DNA of 21,394 nt from an uncultured Clostridia bacterium (lineage in GTDB: Bacteria; Bacillota; Clostridia; Lachnospirales; Anaerotignaceae). Where the stretch lies: the NCBI GenBank assembly GCA_910583755.1, contig CAJTZO010000039.1, positions 1-21,394 of the forward strand, written 5' to 3'. The notes below the pieces were generated by a model. It did no database searches. It was not told the DNA's origin and saw nothing but the letters and a program-made list of their open reading frames with translations. Positions within the stretch are counted from its first letter, which is position 1. Each line of letters opens with the position of its first letter. This document shows positions 6,317-13,171 of this stretch, piece by piece. The translations under genes were made by a program, and so were the position numbers.

Positions 6317-9058
6317 TTAAATTGCTCCCTGCAAATTTCTGATTCTTTTTTGTACTGTTCTATCCACTGCTCTTGCTGTAGATTCGGGTTTTCCTGATGT
6401 ATCATGTATAGTATATTTTGATGTCATATCAATAAAATACTGATTGGATACGGTTTGATTTGTTGTTTGATAACTTGTTGCTGTTAATCCTGTTTGTAAT
6501 TTTGCCATATGATTTGCTGCTTGTTCCATCATTCCTTTTGCCTTTTGTAGTTGTTTTGGCTGAAATCTGGAAAGTCCTAAATAATCTGCACCCTGCTGCA
6601 AAAGTTGTTTTGCCCTGTCTTTTTTGGTCAAGGGTACAATCAATTCTGGTTGATTTCCTTCTGCAATTTCTGCTATTTGATGATGTGTGACAAGTCCGCC
6701 TTCTGCATAGCCATTTTCACTCTTTCCACCAAACACAAAATTTTTTACACTACTTACTTTTTCTCCAATCCCATTAAAAGTATCTTTGATTTTTGCAACT
6801 TTGGTTTCAAACCAGTCCACAATCGGCTGAAAAACATTTTTAATATTATTTACGGCTTCCGAAAACTTCTGTTGTAAATATTGCGGAATACTTGCAAATT
6901 TATTTTTGATTTCATTTACTTTACTTTGAAACCAGTTTATAATTGGAGAAAATACCTGTTTAATGGCAGCTACCACTTTTGTAATGAGATTTTTAAAAAA
7001 CGCAACAATATTATTCCAAATAGCAACAACACCTTGATAGGCTCCTTCAAAATCACCTTGTATTAAACTTTTTATAACTGAAAAAATCAATTTAATGTTT
7101 TCCCACAACATAGAAAAAAAATCTATGTAAATGCTTACATAGGCTTCAATGACAGTAGCGATTGCTTGCATAACTCTGCCGAAAAAAGATTCTGAATCTG
7201 CAAATTTTTCTTTAAAAGCTTGCCATTTTTGCAGTATAAAATTGACTGCTTCTGTCATAATTTCCTTTACTTTGTTACCAAAAGCAATCAAAAATGCTTT
7301 TACTTTGTCCCAATTTTTGATAACAAGGATTGCAATGGTAATCAATGCAGCTACCGCTAATATAATCAATCCCATAGGGGAAGTAAAAAAGCTAATTGCC
7401 GAACTAACTCCTTTTGCAATCATAGTACCTGCTGTTTTTACTGCTTTTATTGCGCCTTTTCCTGCCTGCACACCATATTTTACAACGGTATTCACTGCCT
7501 TTTTCCCAACCCCTGCAATTTTTTTGACAGCAGATGTACCTTTATTTACAATACCTTTTACAATAGTAACACCTTTTTGTTTTACAGTAGAAGCTAATTC
7601 TGAAACAGCTTTTTTATACTCAGAAAAAGTTTTTTTCCAACCTATTTTTTCTGCTTGCGTATCCTCTGAACTTTGATTCAAACTTTCTGTCAATTTGTTC
7701 ATCTTTTCTGTTGCAGATATTATTTTATTTTTAATATTGTCAATTCCTTTGATAACACCTTTTCCGATTTTCCAGCCTAAAAAAGCAATACCAATTCCTT
7801 TGATAACACCTTCTAAGGAACTGAATTGATTCACCAATATGAGTATGCCTTTGATAGCACTTGCCGCAACATTTAACAAACTTAACAATGTTGGTAGTCC
7901 AACAGACACTATCCATTCTAAAAATGTTTTACCCTTTCCTCCAAAACTATCTAAAAATGTCCTGCCTACATTTTTTAAAGTATCGAATAACAAAAGCAAT
8001 ATATCTTTTACTTTAGAAAATAATTCTTTTATTTTTTCAATAGAACCACTCTCTTGAAACTGTTGAAAAAGGTCTTTGATAAAATCTTTCGTATGCAATA
8101 TCCCTTGTCTGATAGATTCCATGGCGTCAATAAAAGACTGTTTAAACTTTTCGATTGCTCCGCTCTCTTTTAATGCATTGTAAATATCAATGAGCTTTTG
8201 CCATAATCCGCCGAGTAACGCCTCTCCACCATCTACATAAACAAAAAAATCTTCCAGTAAAAGTAAGGCAGCTGTAAGAATAAACATCAATTTTCCAATA
8301 GGCCCTGTTCTAATAAATAATGCTAATGCAGCTAATAACGCCATTACAACTTTGATTTCTTTCGGTATCATATCAAATGTTTTTTTGATAGCGTTAAAAA
8401 CTGCCTTTGCACCTCGGATAATCGTAAGTCCTAAACGCATAATCGAGGAAAGAAAAAATCCCATACTCTTTGACCATTTTGGAATATTTTTTAATATCAC
8501 ATCATTTAAACTACCAAATAGTTGTTTTGCTTTTTCAAGGGGCTGATGCAAATATTTCATAGTATAATGTCCTATCCAGGTAAGGGCAAGCATACCGATT
8601 TGTTTTAGCCTCAAAAATTCTACTTTCATCTCACTTACTTGTTGCACACCGGTAGACATATCTGGAATCTGTATTTTTTGAGCATCCTCCTGCAAAATTT
8701 TAAACTGCTCCTGCAATTCTTCACTTGCTTCTATATCCTCCATAGATACACCCATAGCGTCAAGTGCTGTTTTCAAACGGTAGGCTTCTTCTCGACTTTT
8801 GCCTATTTCTTCTGCATAGTCCGCTACTTCTTGTTCTGCATTTGCAATATGGTTTAAAAATTTTGTAATCCCTACACTGGTTGCTCCAATCAGTGAAACA
8901 ACAGCAGTACCTGCAACAGCAAAATGTTTTGCAAATCCTTTTACAAACCCATCTACTTCTTCATCAGCTTCTTCAAGAGCTTCTCCTAACTTTTCTGTAA
9001 AATTATCCTGCATACCTAATGATACAAGATATTCCTTAATATATTCAGAAGCTGGCAT
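6317..9058 (-). CDS. Tail tape measure protein
   Basis: At 913 residues this is the longest gene. Its position directly after the chaperone pair, length and composition identify a tape measure protein, which sets tail length and is ejected with the DNA. Hydrophobic segments lie near residues 45-68, 235-280, 376-412 and 556-585 (GLIILAVAALITIAILVI); long amphipathic helices fill the rest. Near residue 785 it has YAEGGLVTHHQIAEIAEGNQ followed by PELIVPLT, the glycine-rich motif common to many tape measures. Residues about 698-760 contain two similar units (KQVFSPIINWFQSKVNEIKN and KNVFQPIVDWFETKVAKIKD). No lytic transglycosylase or peptidase motif was seen. The ATG at 9056-9058 overlaps the end of the frameshifted chaperone by 14 bases. 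Confidence 0.93.
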   Translation of the reverse strand: MPASEYIKEYLVSLGMQDNFTEKLGEALEEADEEVDGFVKGFAKHFAVAGTAVVSLIGATSVGITKFLNHIANAEQEVADYAEEIGKSREEAYRLKTALDAMGVSMEDIEASEELQEQFKILQEDAQKIQIPDMSTGVQQVSEMKVEFLRLKQIGMLALTWIGHYTMKYLHQPLEKAKQLFGSLNDVILKNIPKWSKSMGFFLSSIMRLGLTIIRGAKAVFNAIKKTFDMIPKEIKVVMALLAALALFIRTGPIGKLMFILTAALLLLEDFFVYVDGGEALLGGLWQKLIDIYNALKESGAIEKFKQSFIDAMESIRQGILHTKDFIKDLFQQFQESGSIEKIKELFSKVKDILLLLFDTLKNVGRTFLDSFGGKGKTFLEWIVSVGLPTLLSLLNVAASAIKGILILVNQFSSLEGVIKGIGIAFLGWKIGKGVIKGIDNIKNKIISATEKMNKLTESLNQSSEDTQAEKIGWKKTFSEYKKAVSELASTVKQKGVTIVKGIVNKGTSAVKKIAGVGKKAVNTVVKYGVQAGKGAIKAVKTAGTMIAKGVSSAISFFTSPMGLIILAVAALITIAILVIKNWDKVKAFLIAFGNKVKEIMTEAVNFILQKWQAFKEKFADSESFFGRVMQAIATVIEAYVSIYIDFFSMLWENIKLIFSVIKSLIQGDFEGAYQGVVAIWNNIVAFFKNLITKVVAAIKQVFSPIINWFQSKVNEIKNKFASIPQYLQQKFSEAVNNIKNVFQPIVDWFETKVAKIKDTFNGIGEKVSSVKNFVFGGKSENGYAEGGLVTHHQIAEIAEGNQPELIVPLTKKDRAKQLLQQGADYLGLSRFQPKQLQKAKGMMEQAANHMAKLQTGLTATSYQTTNQTVSNQYFIDMTSKYTIHDTSGKPESTARAVDRTVQKRIRNLQGAI

Positions 9059-9697
9059 TTCTTCTCACCGCTCTTTCTTGTTCCATAGATTCATATTCTC
9101 GTCTTTCATTTTCACTTTTAACAAGCATTGCTTCTATAATGTCCAATAAATCGTCTAATGTGTAAGTTCCATCCCAAGTTTCACATTGTTTCCAATATCC
9201 GGCTAAAACAGGTGCATATAACATTTCTTCTACATTTTCACATTTTGCCTGAAGGTATCCACAACTGGACTGAACTTGGAACGCCAAAGGTTTCCGTCGA
9301 AAAAACCCTCATAATTGAATACCAATACCTCCGTAACCAGTCTTAAGGTTAATATCACATCCATATCTATCCCCGCTACACCATAACTGCCATCTATATT
9401 TAAAACATTTGCTGTACCTGCTGGTAATATTTCGCTGCAATGTTGTAATGAAGTATCAATGACCTTATCCAAGTCTGTATCTTCTAAAGTATCAAGACAA
9501 TTTTGTATTGCTAAAAACATATCATTTTCCTTGATTGTTTCTATCTGTTTTATTTTCTTTTCTTCCAAAAATATAGAAAAAGCCGGCAATGCCTTTGCTA
9601 ATAGGGTCTTTGCCAGCTTTAAACTTGTTTTTGCATTCATTTTTTGAATTAAAAATGTTCTTTCCTCTATTTGGATTGTTTTTGTATTTCCATTCAT
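9045..9697 (-). CDS. Tail assembly chaperone, long form by -1 frameshift (GT-type fusion)
   Basis: The short chaperone frame (from 9697) and a second frame ending at 9045 overlap. A slippery heptamer T TTT TTC at 9305-9299 is in phase with the first frame. A -1 slip there continues CGA CGG AAA CCT TTG GCG without a stop and yields a 217-residue fusion: 133 residues from the first frame, then RRKPLAFQVQSSCGYLQAKC through to RRNASF. This is the conserved G/GT strategy of long-tailed phages: the short form coats the tape measure and the rarer long form recruits tube subunits. A modest hairpin (CTTTGG...CCAAG) begins 9 bases after the site. As an independent gene the second frame would need a TTG start without a ribosome site, which is unlikely. 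Confidence 0.82.
9230..9697 (-). CDS. Tail assembly chaperone, short form
   Basis: The in-frame product is 155 residues (MNGNTKTIQIEERTFLIQKM...), ending RQNVKM. It is mostly helical, with KTSLKLAKTLLAKALPAFSIFLEE, a second helical part, and LTLRLVTEVLVFNYEGFFDGN near the frameshift site. It resembles the phage tail assembly chaperone (TAC) families of Gram-positive phages and lies exactly between tube and tape measure genes, as those do. ATG at 9695-9697 follows AGGAG. Confidence 0.83.
   Translation of the reverse strand: MNGNTKTIQIEERTFLIQKMNAKTSLKLAKTLLAKALPAFSIFLEEKKIKQIETIKENDMFLAIQNCLDTLEDTDLDKVIDTSLQHCSEILPAGTANVLNIDGSYGVAGIDMDVILTLRLVTEVLVFNYEGFFDGNLWRSKFSPVVDTFRQNVKM
9299..9305 (-). 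promoter_or_regulatory. Programmed -1 ribosomal frameshift site (T TTT TTC)
   Basis: On the minus strand the heptamer TTTTTTC reads as T TTT TTC in the phase of the short chaperone (GGT TTT TTC, Gly-Phe-Phe). It fits the X XXY YYZ rule. The -1 frame is open from here to 9045. The site precedes the zero-frame stop by 22 codons. Confidence 0.78.
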
Positions 9698-9713
9698 ATT
9701 TTATGCACTCCTC

Positions 9714-10145
9714 TCAATATTCCTGTAAATCTCCTGCTAAAAATGCCCATGAAATTTGTTGCCCTGTCTGCTGATAGGCACCATCTGGCTTTTTCTGAAA
9801 TGACATATTGGTTGCGGTGTGTGTCACACCCATCACTTTGCTTTCTGCCATCAAAGAAATTTGCGCCCATTCATAAGAAGAAGCAGTATACAAATAATTG
9901 AACATTTTTCTTAAAAATTGATTTGCCTGTGATGTTTGCTGTACCGATATAGTAATAGTGCCGTTTCCCGCTTTGATTTTTGATGTCATAACAGAACCAT
10001 CAGAAGCGACATCATGTGCAGAAGAATCATTTGCCATTGCAAAAGTAATGGAACCAAGACCGGTACCTTGAAAAACAAATTGTCCCACCGATGGGTGAGA
10101 TAATGTTACGGATAAATCCTCAAAAGCATAGGTACTATAATTCAT
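9714..10145 (-). CDS. Tail tube protein (DUF3277-type)
   Basis: A 143-residue protein starting MNYSTYAFEDLSVTLSHPSVG, with GSITFAMANDSSAHDVASDG, KIKAGNGTITISVQQTSQAN, ASSYEWAQISLMAES and QQISWAFLAGDLQEY. The pattern matches DUF3277-type phage structural proteins, taken to form the tail tube of such myophages. The frame extends to 10175, but ATG at 10143-10145 lies 5 bases after an AAAGGAGTGA ribosome site (10151-10160) and gives the expected N-terminus. Unusually, the sheath gene is not directly upstream: a type I toxin-antitoxin unit with its terminator ends only about 6 bases before this ribosome site. Confidence 0.88.
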   Translation of the reverse strand: MNYSTYAFEDLSVTLSHPSVGQFVFQGTGLGSITFAMANDSSAHDVASDGSVMTSKIKAGNGTITISVQQTSQANQFLRKMFNYLYTASSYEWAQISLMAESKVMGVTHTATNMSFQKKPDGAYQQTGQQISWAFLAGDLQEY

Positions 10146-10165
10146 TTTATTCACTCCTTTACAAT

Positions 10166-10198
10166 AAAAAAGCACCCATCTTAAAAACTGGATGCTTT
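10166..10198 (-). terminator. Intrinsic terminator of the type I toxin mRNA
   Basis: On the minus strand a 9-bp stem AAAGCATCC / GGGTGCTTT (one G-U pair; arms 10190-10198 and 10169-10177), a 12-base loop and six T. It would end the toxin transcript after a long 3' untranslated region. Its upstream edge overlaps the -35 box of the opposing antitoxin promoter. Confidence 0.85.
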
Positions 10199-10224
10199 AC
10201 AAATTTTATTTAAAATGTTATACT
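10196..10224 (+). promoter_or_regulatory. Promoter of the antisense RNA antitoxin
   Basis: On the plus strand: -35 TTTACA (10196-10201), 17-bp spacer, -10 TATACT (10219-10224); each box matches 5 of 6 consensus bases. It faces the toxin gene and is the only convincing plus-strand promoter noticed in the window. Transcription should start near 10231. Confidence 0.72.
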
Positions 10225-10230
10225 TCATTA

Positions 10231-10335
10231 AAAAGGGAACTGCTGCTCTCCGCCAAAGAGCAAAGAAACAGTTGACCTCAACTTATTTTAATAGGACTGT
10301 CCTATGGATTAAAGTTTTGGGAGGATAGTCTTTTT
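10231..10335 (+). ncRNA. Putative antisense RNA antitoxin of a type I toxin-antitoxin system (about 105 nt)
   Basis: This is the interval between the plus-strand promoter and the plus-strand terminator. No open frame of note is present. It holds a bipartite hairpin: outer arms AACTG (10238-10242) and CAGTT (10269-10273), inner arms TGCTCT (10244-10249) and AGAGCA (10257-10262), loop CCGCCAA. Two further dyads follow: AGTTGACCTCAACT (10270-10283) and ATAGGACTGTCCTAT (10291-10305). The whole RNA is complementary to the 3' untranslated part of the toxin mRNA and does not cover the toxin frame. This is the geometry of RatA with txpA and SR4 with bsrG. RNA existence and length are inferred from signals only. 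Confidence 0.68.
10293..10335 (+). terminator. Intrinsic terminator of the antisense RNA
   Basis: On the plus strand GACTGTCCT (10295-10303) pairs with AGGATAGTC (10322-10330) with one G-U pair, loop of 18 bases, followed by TTTTT. It stops two bases short of the toxin stop codon on the opposite strand. Confidence 0.65.
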
Positions 10336-10337
10336 AT

Positions 10338-10427
10338 TTACTTTCTTCTTTTATCTATGTAAGAAAGCAGGGCAAGAACAAATAAACCAAAGGTTAACAT
10401 AACCATTATGGATTCATAATTTGTCAT
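10338..10427 (-). CDS. Putative holin-like toxin (Hol_Tox-type), type I toxin peptide, 29 residues
   Basis: A 29-residue peptide begins MTNYESIMVMLTFGLFVLAL and ends LSYIDKRRK. It has a short polar N-terminus, one transmembrane helix (about residues 7-22) and a basic tail. The pattern 'YE.I..M..FGLFVL.LL..I.K..K' is that of the putative holin-like toxin family of Bacillota, the group that includes small membrane toxins of type I systems. ATG at 10425-10427 has AGGA 7 bases upstream; an in-frame ATG six bases earlier is too close to that site. It has its own promoter, a long 3' region and a convergent antisense RNA, which argues for a toxin-antitoxin unit and not the phage's lysis holin. Its expected action is membrane depolarisation, by family analogy. 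Confidence 0.85.
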   Translation of the reverse strand: MTNYESIMVMLTFGLFVLALLSYIDKRRK

Positions 10428-10459
10428 AAGCATGTCCTGTATCAGTTCCCAGTTTTTAC

Positions 10460-10487
10460 ATTATATCACAAAAATTACACCATTCAA
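10460..10487 (-). promoter_or_regulatory. Promoter of the type I toxin gene
   Basis: On the minus strand: -35 TTGAAT (10482-10487), 16-bp spacer, consensus -10 TATAAT (10460-10465). The start would lie near 10453, giving a leader of about 25 nt and an mRNA of about 285 nt ending at the terminator at 10166. Confidence 0.75.
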
Positions 10488-10503
10488 TAAAAATTGCTCT
10501 ATA

Positions 10504-11661
10504 CTATCTATTCACATCAACCTGCAACACCACAGAATGTACTGCACCTGCTAATTTTAAAGGGGTATAAATCGGTGGTGCCATTCTGGCATCTCTATCT
10601 GCCTGGCTTTGTTCTGAAATAGGCTCTGACAATATCATATATCCTTCTGGCAACATATCCCCTTGCGATAATTCTAATATATCTGGACCATTCCATACAC
10701 CGGGCGCAAGAAATCCAATTCTGACTGCCTTATCCAAATCTGATTTAATTGCCAATTTAATAGATAATACCCCTGCTTCTGTCTGTGGTATTTTGGGTCT
10801 GCTTTTTAACAAATCCATAATCGACATCTGCATATTGTTTGCAAGCATATCCAGATTTAAGATTTCATCAAACCAAGTTCCATCTGCCATAACGCCATTT
10901 TCAAACATATTGTAAGCGTCATCACTACCACGACTTACATAATAATTTCCATTATCTTTAACTAAATTCGTGACTTGCTGACTTGTTAAATCATCTGGTA
11001 TGACACCTACTTCTGTTTTAAATTTTAGGGTATAAGCACTATTTATGGTTGCTGTATTGGCTCCCATTGCATAGCCCATAATAGAAACAACAGCATAAGG
11101 TGTTTGAGAATATTGACCAATACTTCTGCGATAGCTTTTTTGTTTTAATATTTCAAATACATTGCCTTCTGCACCCTCTATGGTTTCACTGTCACTTGTT
11201 GTAAAAAACTGTACACAAGAAGGATAAGCAGATTCTACATAAGCTGCAATCTCTAAAATTTCTTCTTTTGTTGCATCACAATAACTAACTGCATACCAAT
11301 CTGTATTTTTTGCACGACAAGCCTGTAATGCCTGTACAATTGTTTCTGTCTTTTTTCCTTCTTCTACATCTTCCACTTCTTCTATTTGTCCTACCGTTTG
11401 ATACCTTCTGCCAACTGCTAAACGAGAAGGCTTTTTTTCTGCCGAAAAATAGAATTGTGCCGCCTGATACTCTGGCATATCTTCCAGAAATCCTGCTTCT
11501 ATCATTTCCTCTAAACTACTAAATACAACAACCCTTTTTTCTATGGGTATCACATCACTATCTCCTAAAATAAGTGCTAAATTAAACCCTTTTCTGACGG
11601 CTGATTTTGGAGATAAATTGACAATTACCTTTACAATGTCATCTAATTTCAGATTTGACAC
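10504..11661 (-). CDS. Tail sheath protein (DUF3383-type)
   Basis: A 385-residue protein resembling the DUF3383 group of phage sheath proteins: VKVIVNLSPKSAVRKGFNLALILG, VFSSLEEMIEAGF, YQAAQFYFSAEKKPSRLAVGR near the N-terminus, YAVSYCDATKEEILEIAAYVES in the middle, and an insertion domain followed by LKLAGAVHSVVLQVDVNR at the C-terminus, where sheaths interlock. It contracts to drive the tube through the envelope. GTG (11659-11661) is the likely start, with AAGGAG about 10 bases upstream. It overlaps the terminator-protein gene by 23 bases. The tube gene is displaced about 360 bases downstream by the type I unit. Confidence 0.9.
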   Translation of the reverse strand: MSNLKLDDIVKVIVNLSPKSAVRKGFNLALILGDSDVIPIEKRVVVFSSLEEMIEAGFLEDMPEYQAAQFYFSAEKKPSRLAVGRRYQTVGQIEEVEDVEEGKKTETIVQALQACRAKNTDWYAVSYCDATKEEILEIAAYVESAYPSCVQFFTTSDSETIEGAEGNVFEILKQKSYRRSIGQYSQTPYAVVSIMGYAMGANTATINSAYTLKFKTEVGVIPDDLTSQQVTNLVKDNGNYYVSRGSDDAYNMFENGVMADGTWFDEILNLDMLANNMQMSIMDLLKSRPKIPQTEAGVLSIKLAIKSDLDKAVRIGFLAPGVWNGPDILELSQGDMLPEGYMILSEPISEQSQADRDARMAPPIYTPLKLAGAVHSVVLQVDVNR

Positions 11662-12247
11662 TTTTTTTCAACTCCTTTCCATTTGCTGTTACTGCCATTG
11701 CTGTTACTGTTACACTTTCTATTGATTTAATAGGTTCTTCTCTACGAACATATTCATGAAATACTACCGTCACATCTGCTCTATTCCACCATTGCCCATG
11801 GATAAGTTCTGGTACTCTTTTGATGGCTGGTATCGGTGGAACAACAAAAAAATGATGCTTTTTTAAAAATTCTCTGATTCTTTCTCTTTTAAATCCATCT
11901 CTAATATCTCTTGCACATTCATAAGCATTTGGCCCATAATTGACAAACAGTAATGCATGAATATCAGTATGTTCATCCACTTCTATAAAATCCCTTTTGG
12001 ATTTGTCTAATGCATAAGAAATATCACTTAATCCGTTATAACTGCCATCTTGTGGTAATTCATAAATAAAACAAACATCCTCATTTTTTTTCCAAGTTGG
12101 AGCACTGTCTGTATTTTTTAAATCGGAACCATAGGGAAAGCGGATTCTTTTTTGATTTTGCGCTGTATCTGGATTTTGATTCCAAATCTGAAAAACTGCG
12201 ATACGGAAAATATCCTCCATTTCCTCAACTGTTTTCACTATCTCCAT
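11639..12247 (-). CDS. Phage neck/tail terminator protein (LIC_12616-like)
   Basis: A 202-residue protein (MEIVKTVEEMEDIFRIAVFQ...). Parts such as FPYGSDLKNTDSAPTWKKNEDVCFIYEL, DGSYNGLSDISYAL and ALLFVNYGPNAYECARDIRDGF match the neck terminator family that caps the tail tube and docks it to the head. The downstream part is VVPPIPAIKRVPELIHGQWW followed by RADVTVVFHEYVRREEPIKS, a typical strand pair near the C-terminus. The frame opens at 12265, but ATG at 12245-12247 follows GGAGGTGG at ideal spacing. It sits just upstream of the sheath, as expected. Confidence 0.82.
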   Translation of the reverse strand: MEIVKTVEEMEDIFRIAVFQIWNQNPDTAQNQKRIRFPYGSDLKNTDSAPTWKKNEDVCFIYELPQDGSYNGLSDISYALDKSKRDFIEVDEHTDIHALLFVNYGPNAYECARDIRDGFKRERIREFLKKHHFFVVPPIPAIKRVPELIHGQWWNRADVTVVFHEYVRREEPIKSIESVTVTAMAVTANGKELKKSVKSEIR

Positions 12248-12614
12248 GTTCCACCTCCACTGCAAACGCCCTGCAATATCCGCCGGAATATCGCCAATTC
12301 TTAACTTTTATAACTTTATAAAATTTACCAGAACATTCTATCATATCTGAAAATATTCCCTCTTGTTCCTTTTGCTGTGTTACAAAAATTTCATCAGGAT
12401 AGGCACATAAAAATTTCATAACAAATTTTTGTCTATCACCTGTGTCAAGCTGTTCTAATTCTTTTTCGGTTGCTGGCTGTATAACTCCAGTATAATAAAA
12501 CCTTTGTTTTTCTTTCCAATGAAAACGCCCTTTTTCCCAGATACCTTGTTTTCTATGCACAGCATAACTTTCTGCAAAATCGCTGTCTTTTATCAATTCT
12601 GATACCTCAATCAT
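12225..12614 (-). CDS. Probable head-tail stopper/connector protein
   Basis: A 129-residue, beta-rich protein not assigned to a named family. Segments include FHWKEKQRFYYTGVIQPATEKELEQLDTGDRQ, FLCAYPDEIF, SDMIECSGKFYKVIKVKNWRYSGGYCRAFAVEV. 'Threshold at GDR, then a strand, then GK.YKV' recalls head-tail stopper barrels (SPP1 gp16-like), but this is by shape and position only. It is located between the gpG-like and neck terminator genes, where a stopper or connector is expected. ATG has AAGGGA 5 bases upstream. The end overlaps the next gene by 23 bases. Confidence 0.6.
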   Translation of the reverse strand: MIEVSELIKDSDFAESYAVHRKQGIWEKGRFHWKEKQRFYYTGVIQPATEKELEQLDTGDRQKFVMKFLCAYPDEIFVTQQKEQEGIFSDMIECSGKFYKVIKVKNWRYSGGYCRAFAVEVEHGDSENS

Positions 12615-12616
12615 AA

Positions 12617-13108
12617 TTATCCCTTCTTTTTCAAAACATGAGTAATCGACTTTCTTAATTGTCCGGTATCAATCAAGGGTCTGCTACTTCCTTTTTTCTT
12701 TTTTGTACTTTCTGCATTTTCTGCCCATCCGTTTTTAGGATTGGTAAACCAAGCTTTTACTGCATTTTCCCCTTGTAGCCCTGCTTTTTCCATACCAGCC
12801 ATAGCACTATCTGTATCCCCCTCTAATGCTCTTAAAATGGCTTCTTTTAGCAAGGTTCCAAGTTCTTCCTTACTATCTTGTATCGCTGGCTCTATGATAG
12901 GTCTGGGTGGAATATTTTTTGCAGGAGAACCATTCGTATGAATATAAAGCAATTCTGCATTTGTTATGTTTCCTGTTTCTCTGCTTGTTTCTTCTTGTGG
13001 CACTCCGACCAGTACATCAATCTTTTTTAATTCTTTGATACTTTTTTGAATGGCTTGTAATTGTCTGTCTGTTGCTCGAACTTCTCCTAAAAATTCAAAT
13101 AATTCTAT
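12617..13108 (-). CDS. Mu gpG-like / HK97 gp10-like virion morphogenesis protein with apparent AUA start
   Basis: The canonical-start frame (GTG at 13001-13003) gives 128 residues, including TNAELLYIHTNGSPAKNIPPRPIIEPAI and SSRPLIDTGQLRKSITHVLKK. This is the signature of phage virion morphogenesis (gpG/gp10-like) proteins. The frame continues upstream with sensible coding for 35 codons (IELFEFLGEVRATDRQLQAI...KKIDVLVGV), which supplies the family's N-terminal helix. It stops at an in-frame TAG. No ATG, GTG or TTG occurs in this extension. At 13106-13108 an ATA sits 6 bases after an AAGGGG ribosome site, exactly where an ATG is expected. Either AUA is used, or the start is mutated and the gene is impaired. 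The yoeB terminator lies 25 bases upstream. Confidence 0.72.
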   Translation of the reverse strand: MELFEFLGEVRATDRQLQAIQKSIKELKKIDVLVGVPQEETSRETGNITNAELLYIHTNGSPAKNIPPRPIIEPAIQDSKEELGTLLKEAILRALEGDTDSAMAGMEKAGLQGENAVKAWFTNPKNGWAENAESTKKKKGSSRPLIDTGQLRKSITHVLKKKG

Positions 13109-13133
13109 TGTTATCCCCTTCTTAACCTAAAAT

Positions 13134-13169
13134 AAAAAAGACTCAGAATTGTTATTCTAAGCCTTTTTT
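13134..13169 (-). terminator. Intrinsic terminator of yefM-yoeB
   Basis: On the minus strand a 10-bp stem GGCTTAGAAT / ATTCTGAGTC (two G-U pairs; arms 13154-13163 and 13140-13149), loop AACA, six T after and an A-run before. It begins right after the yoeB stop and precedes the gpG-like gene. Confidence 0.87.
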
Positions 13170-13171
13170 AT

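Noticed and set aside
7149..7676. 175-residue plus-strand open frame
   Set aside because: It lies wholly inside the tape measure gene on the opposite strand, with no promoter or ribosome site, and its hydrophobic composition mirrors helical Lys/Ala codons.
9045..9287. Separate 80-residue gene after the tail chaperone
   Set aside because: It would start at TTG without a ribosome site inside the previous gene. The slippery heptamer explains it better as the -1 extension.
10338..10427. Lysis holin of the phage
   Set aside because: It is only 29 residues, with no endolysin nearby, and has its own promoter and an opposing antisense RNA. The type I toxin reading explains more.
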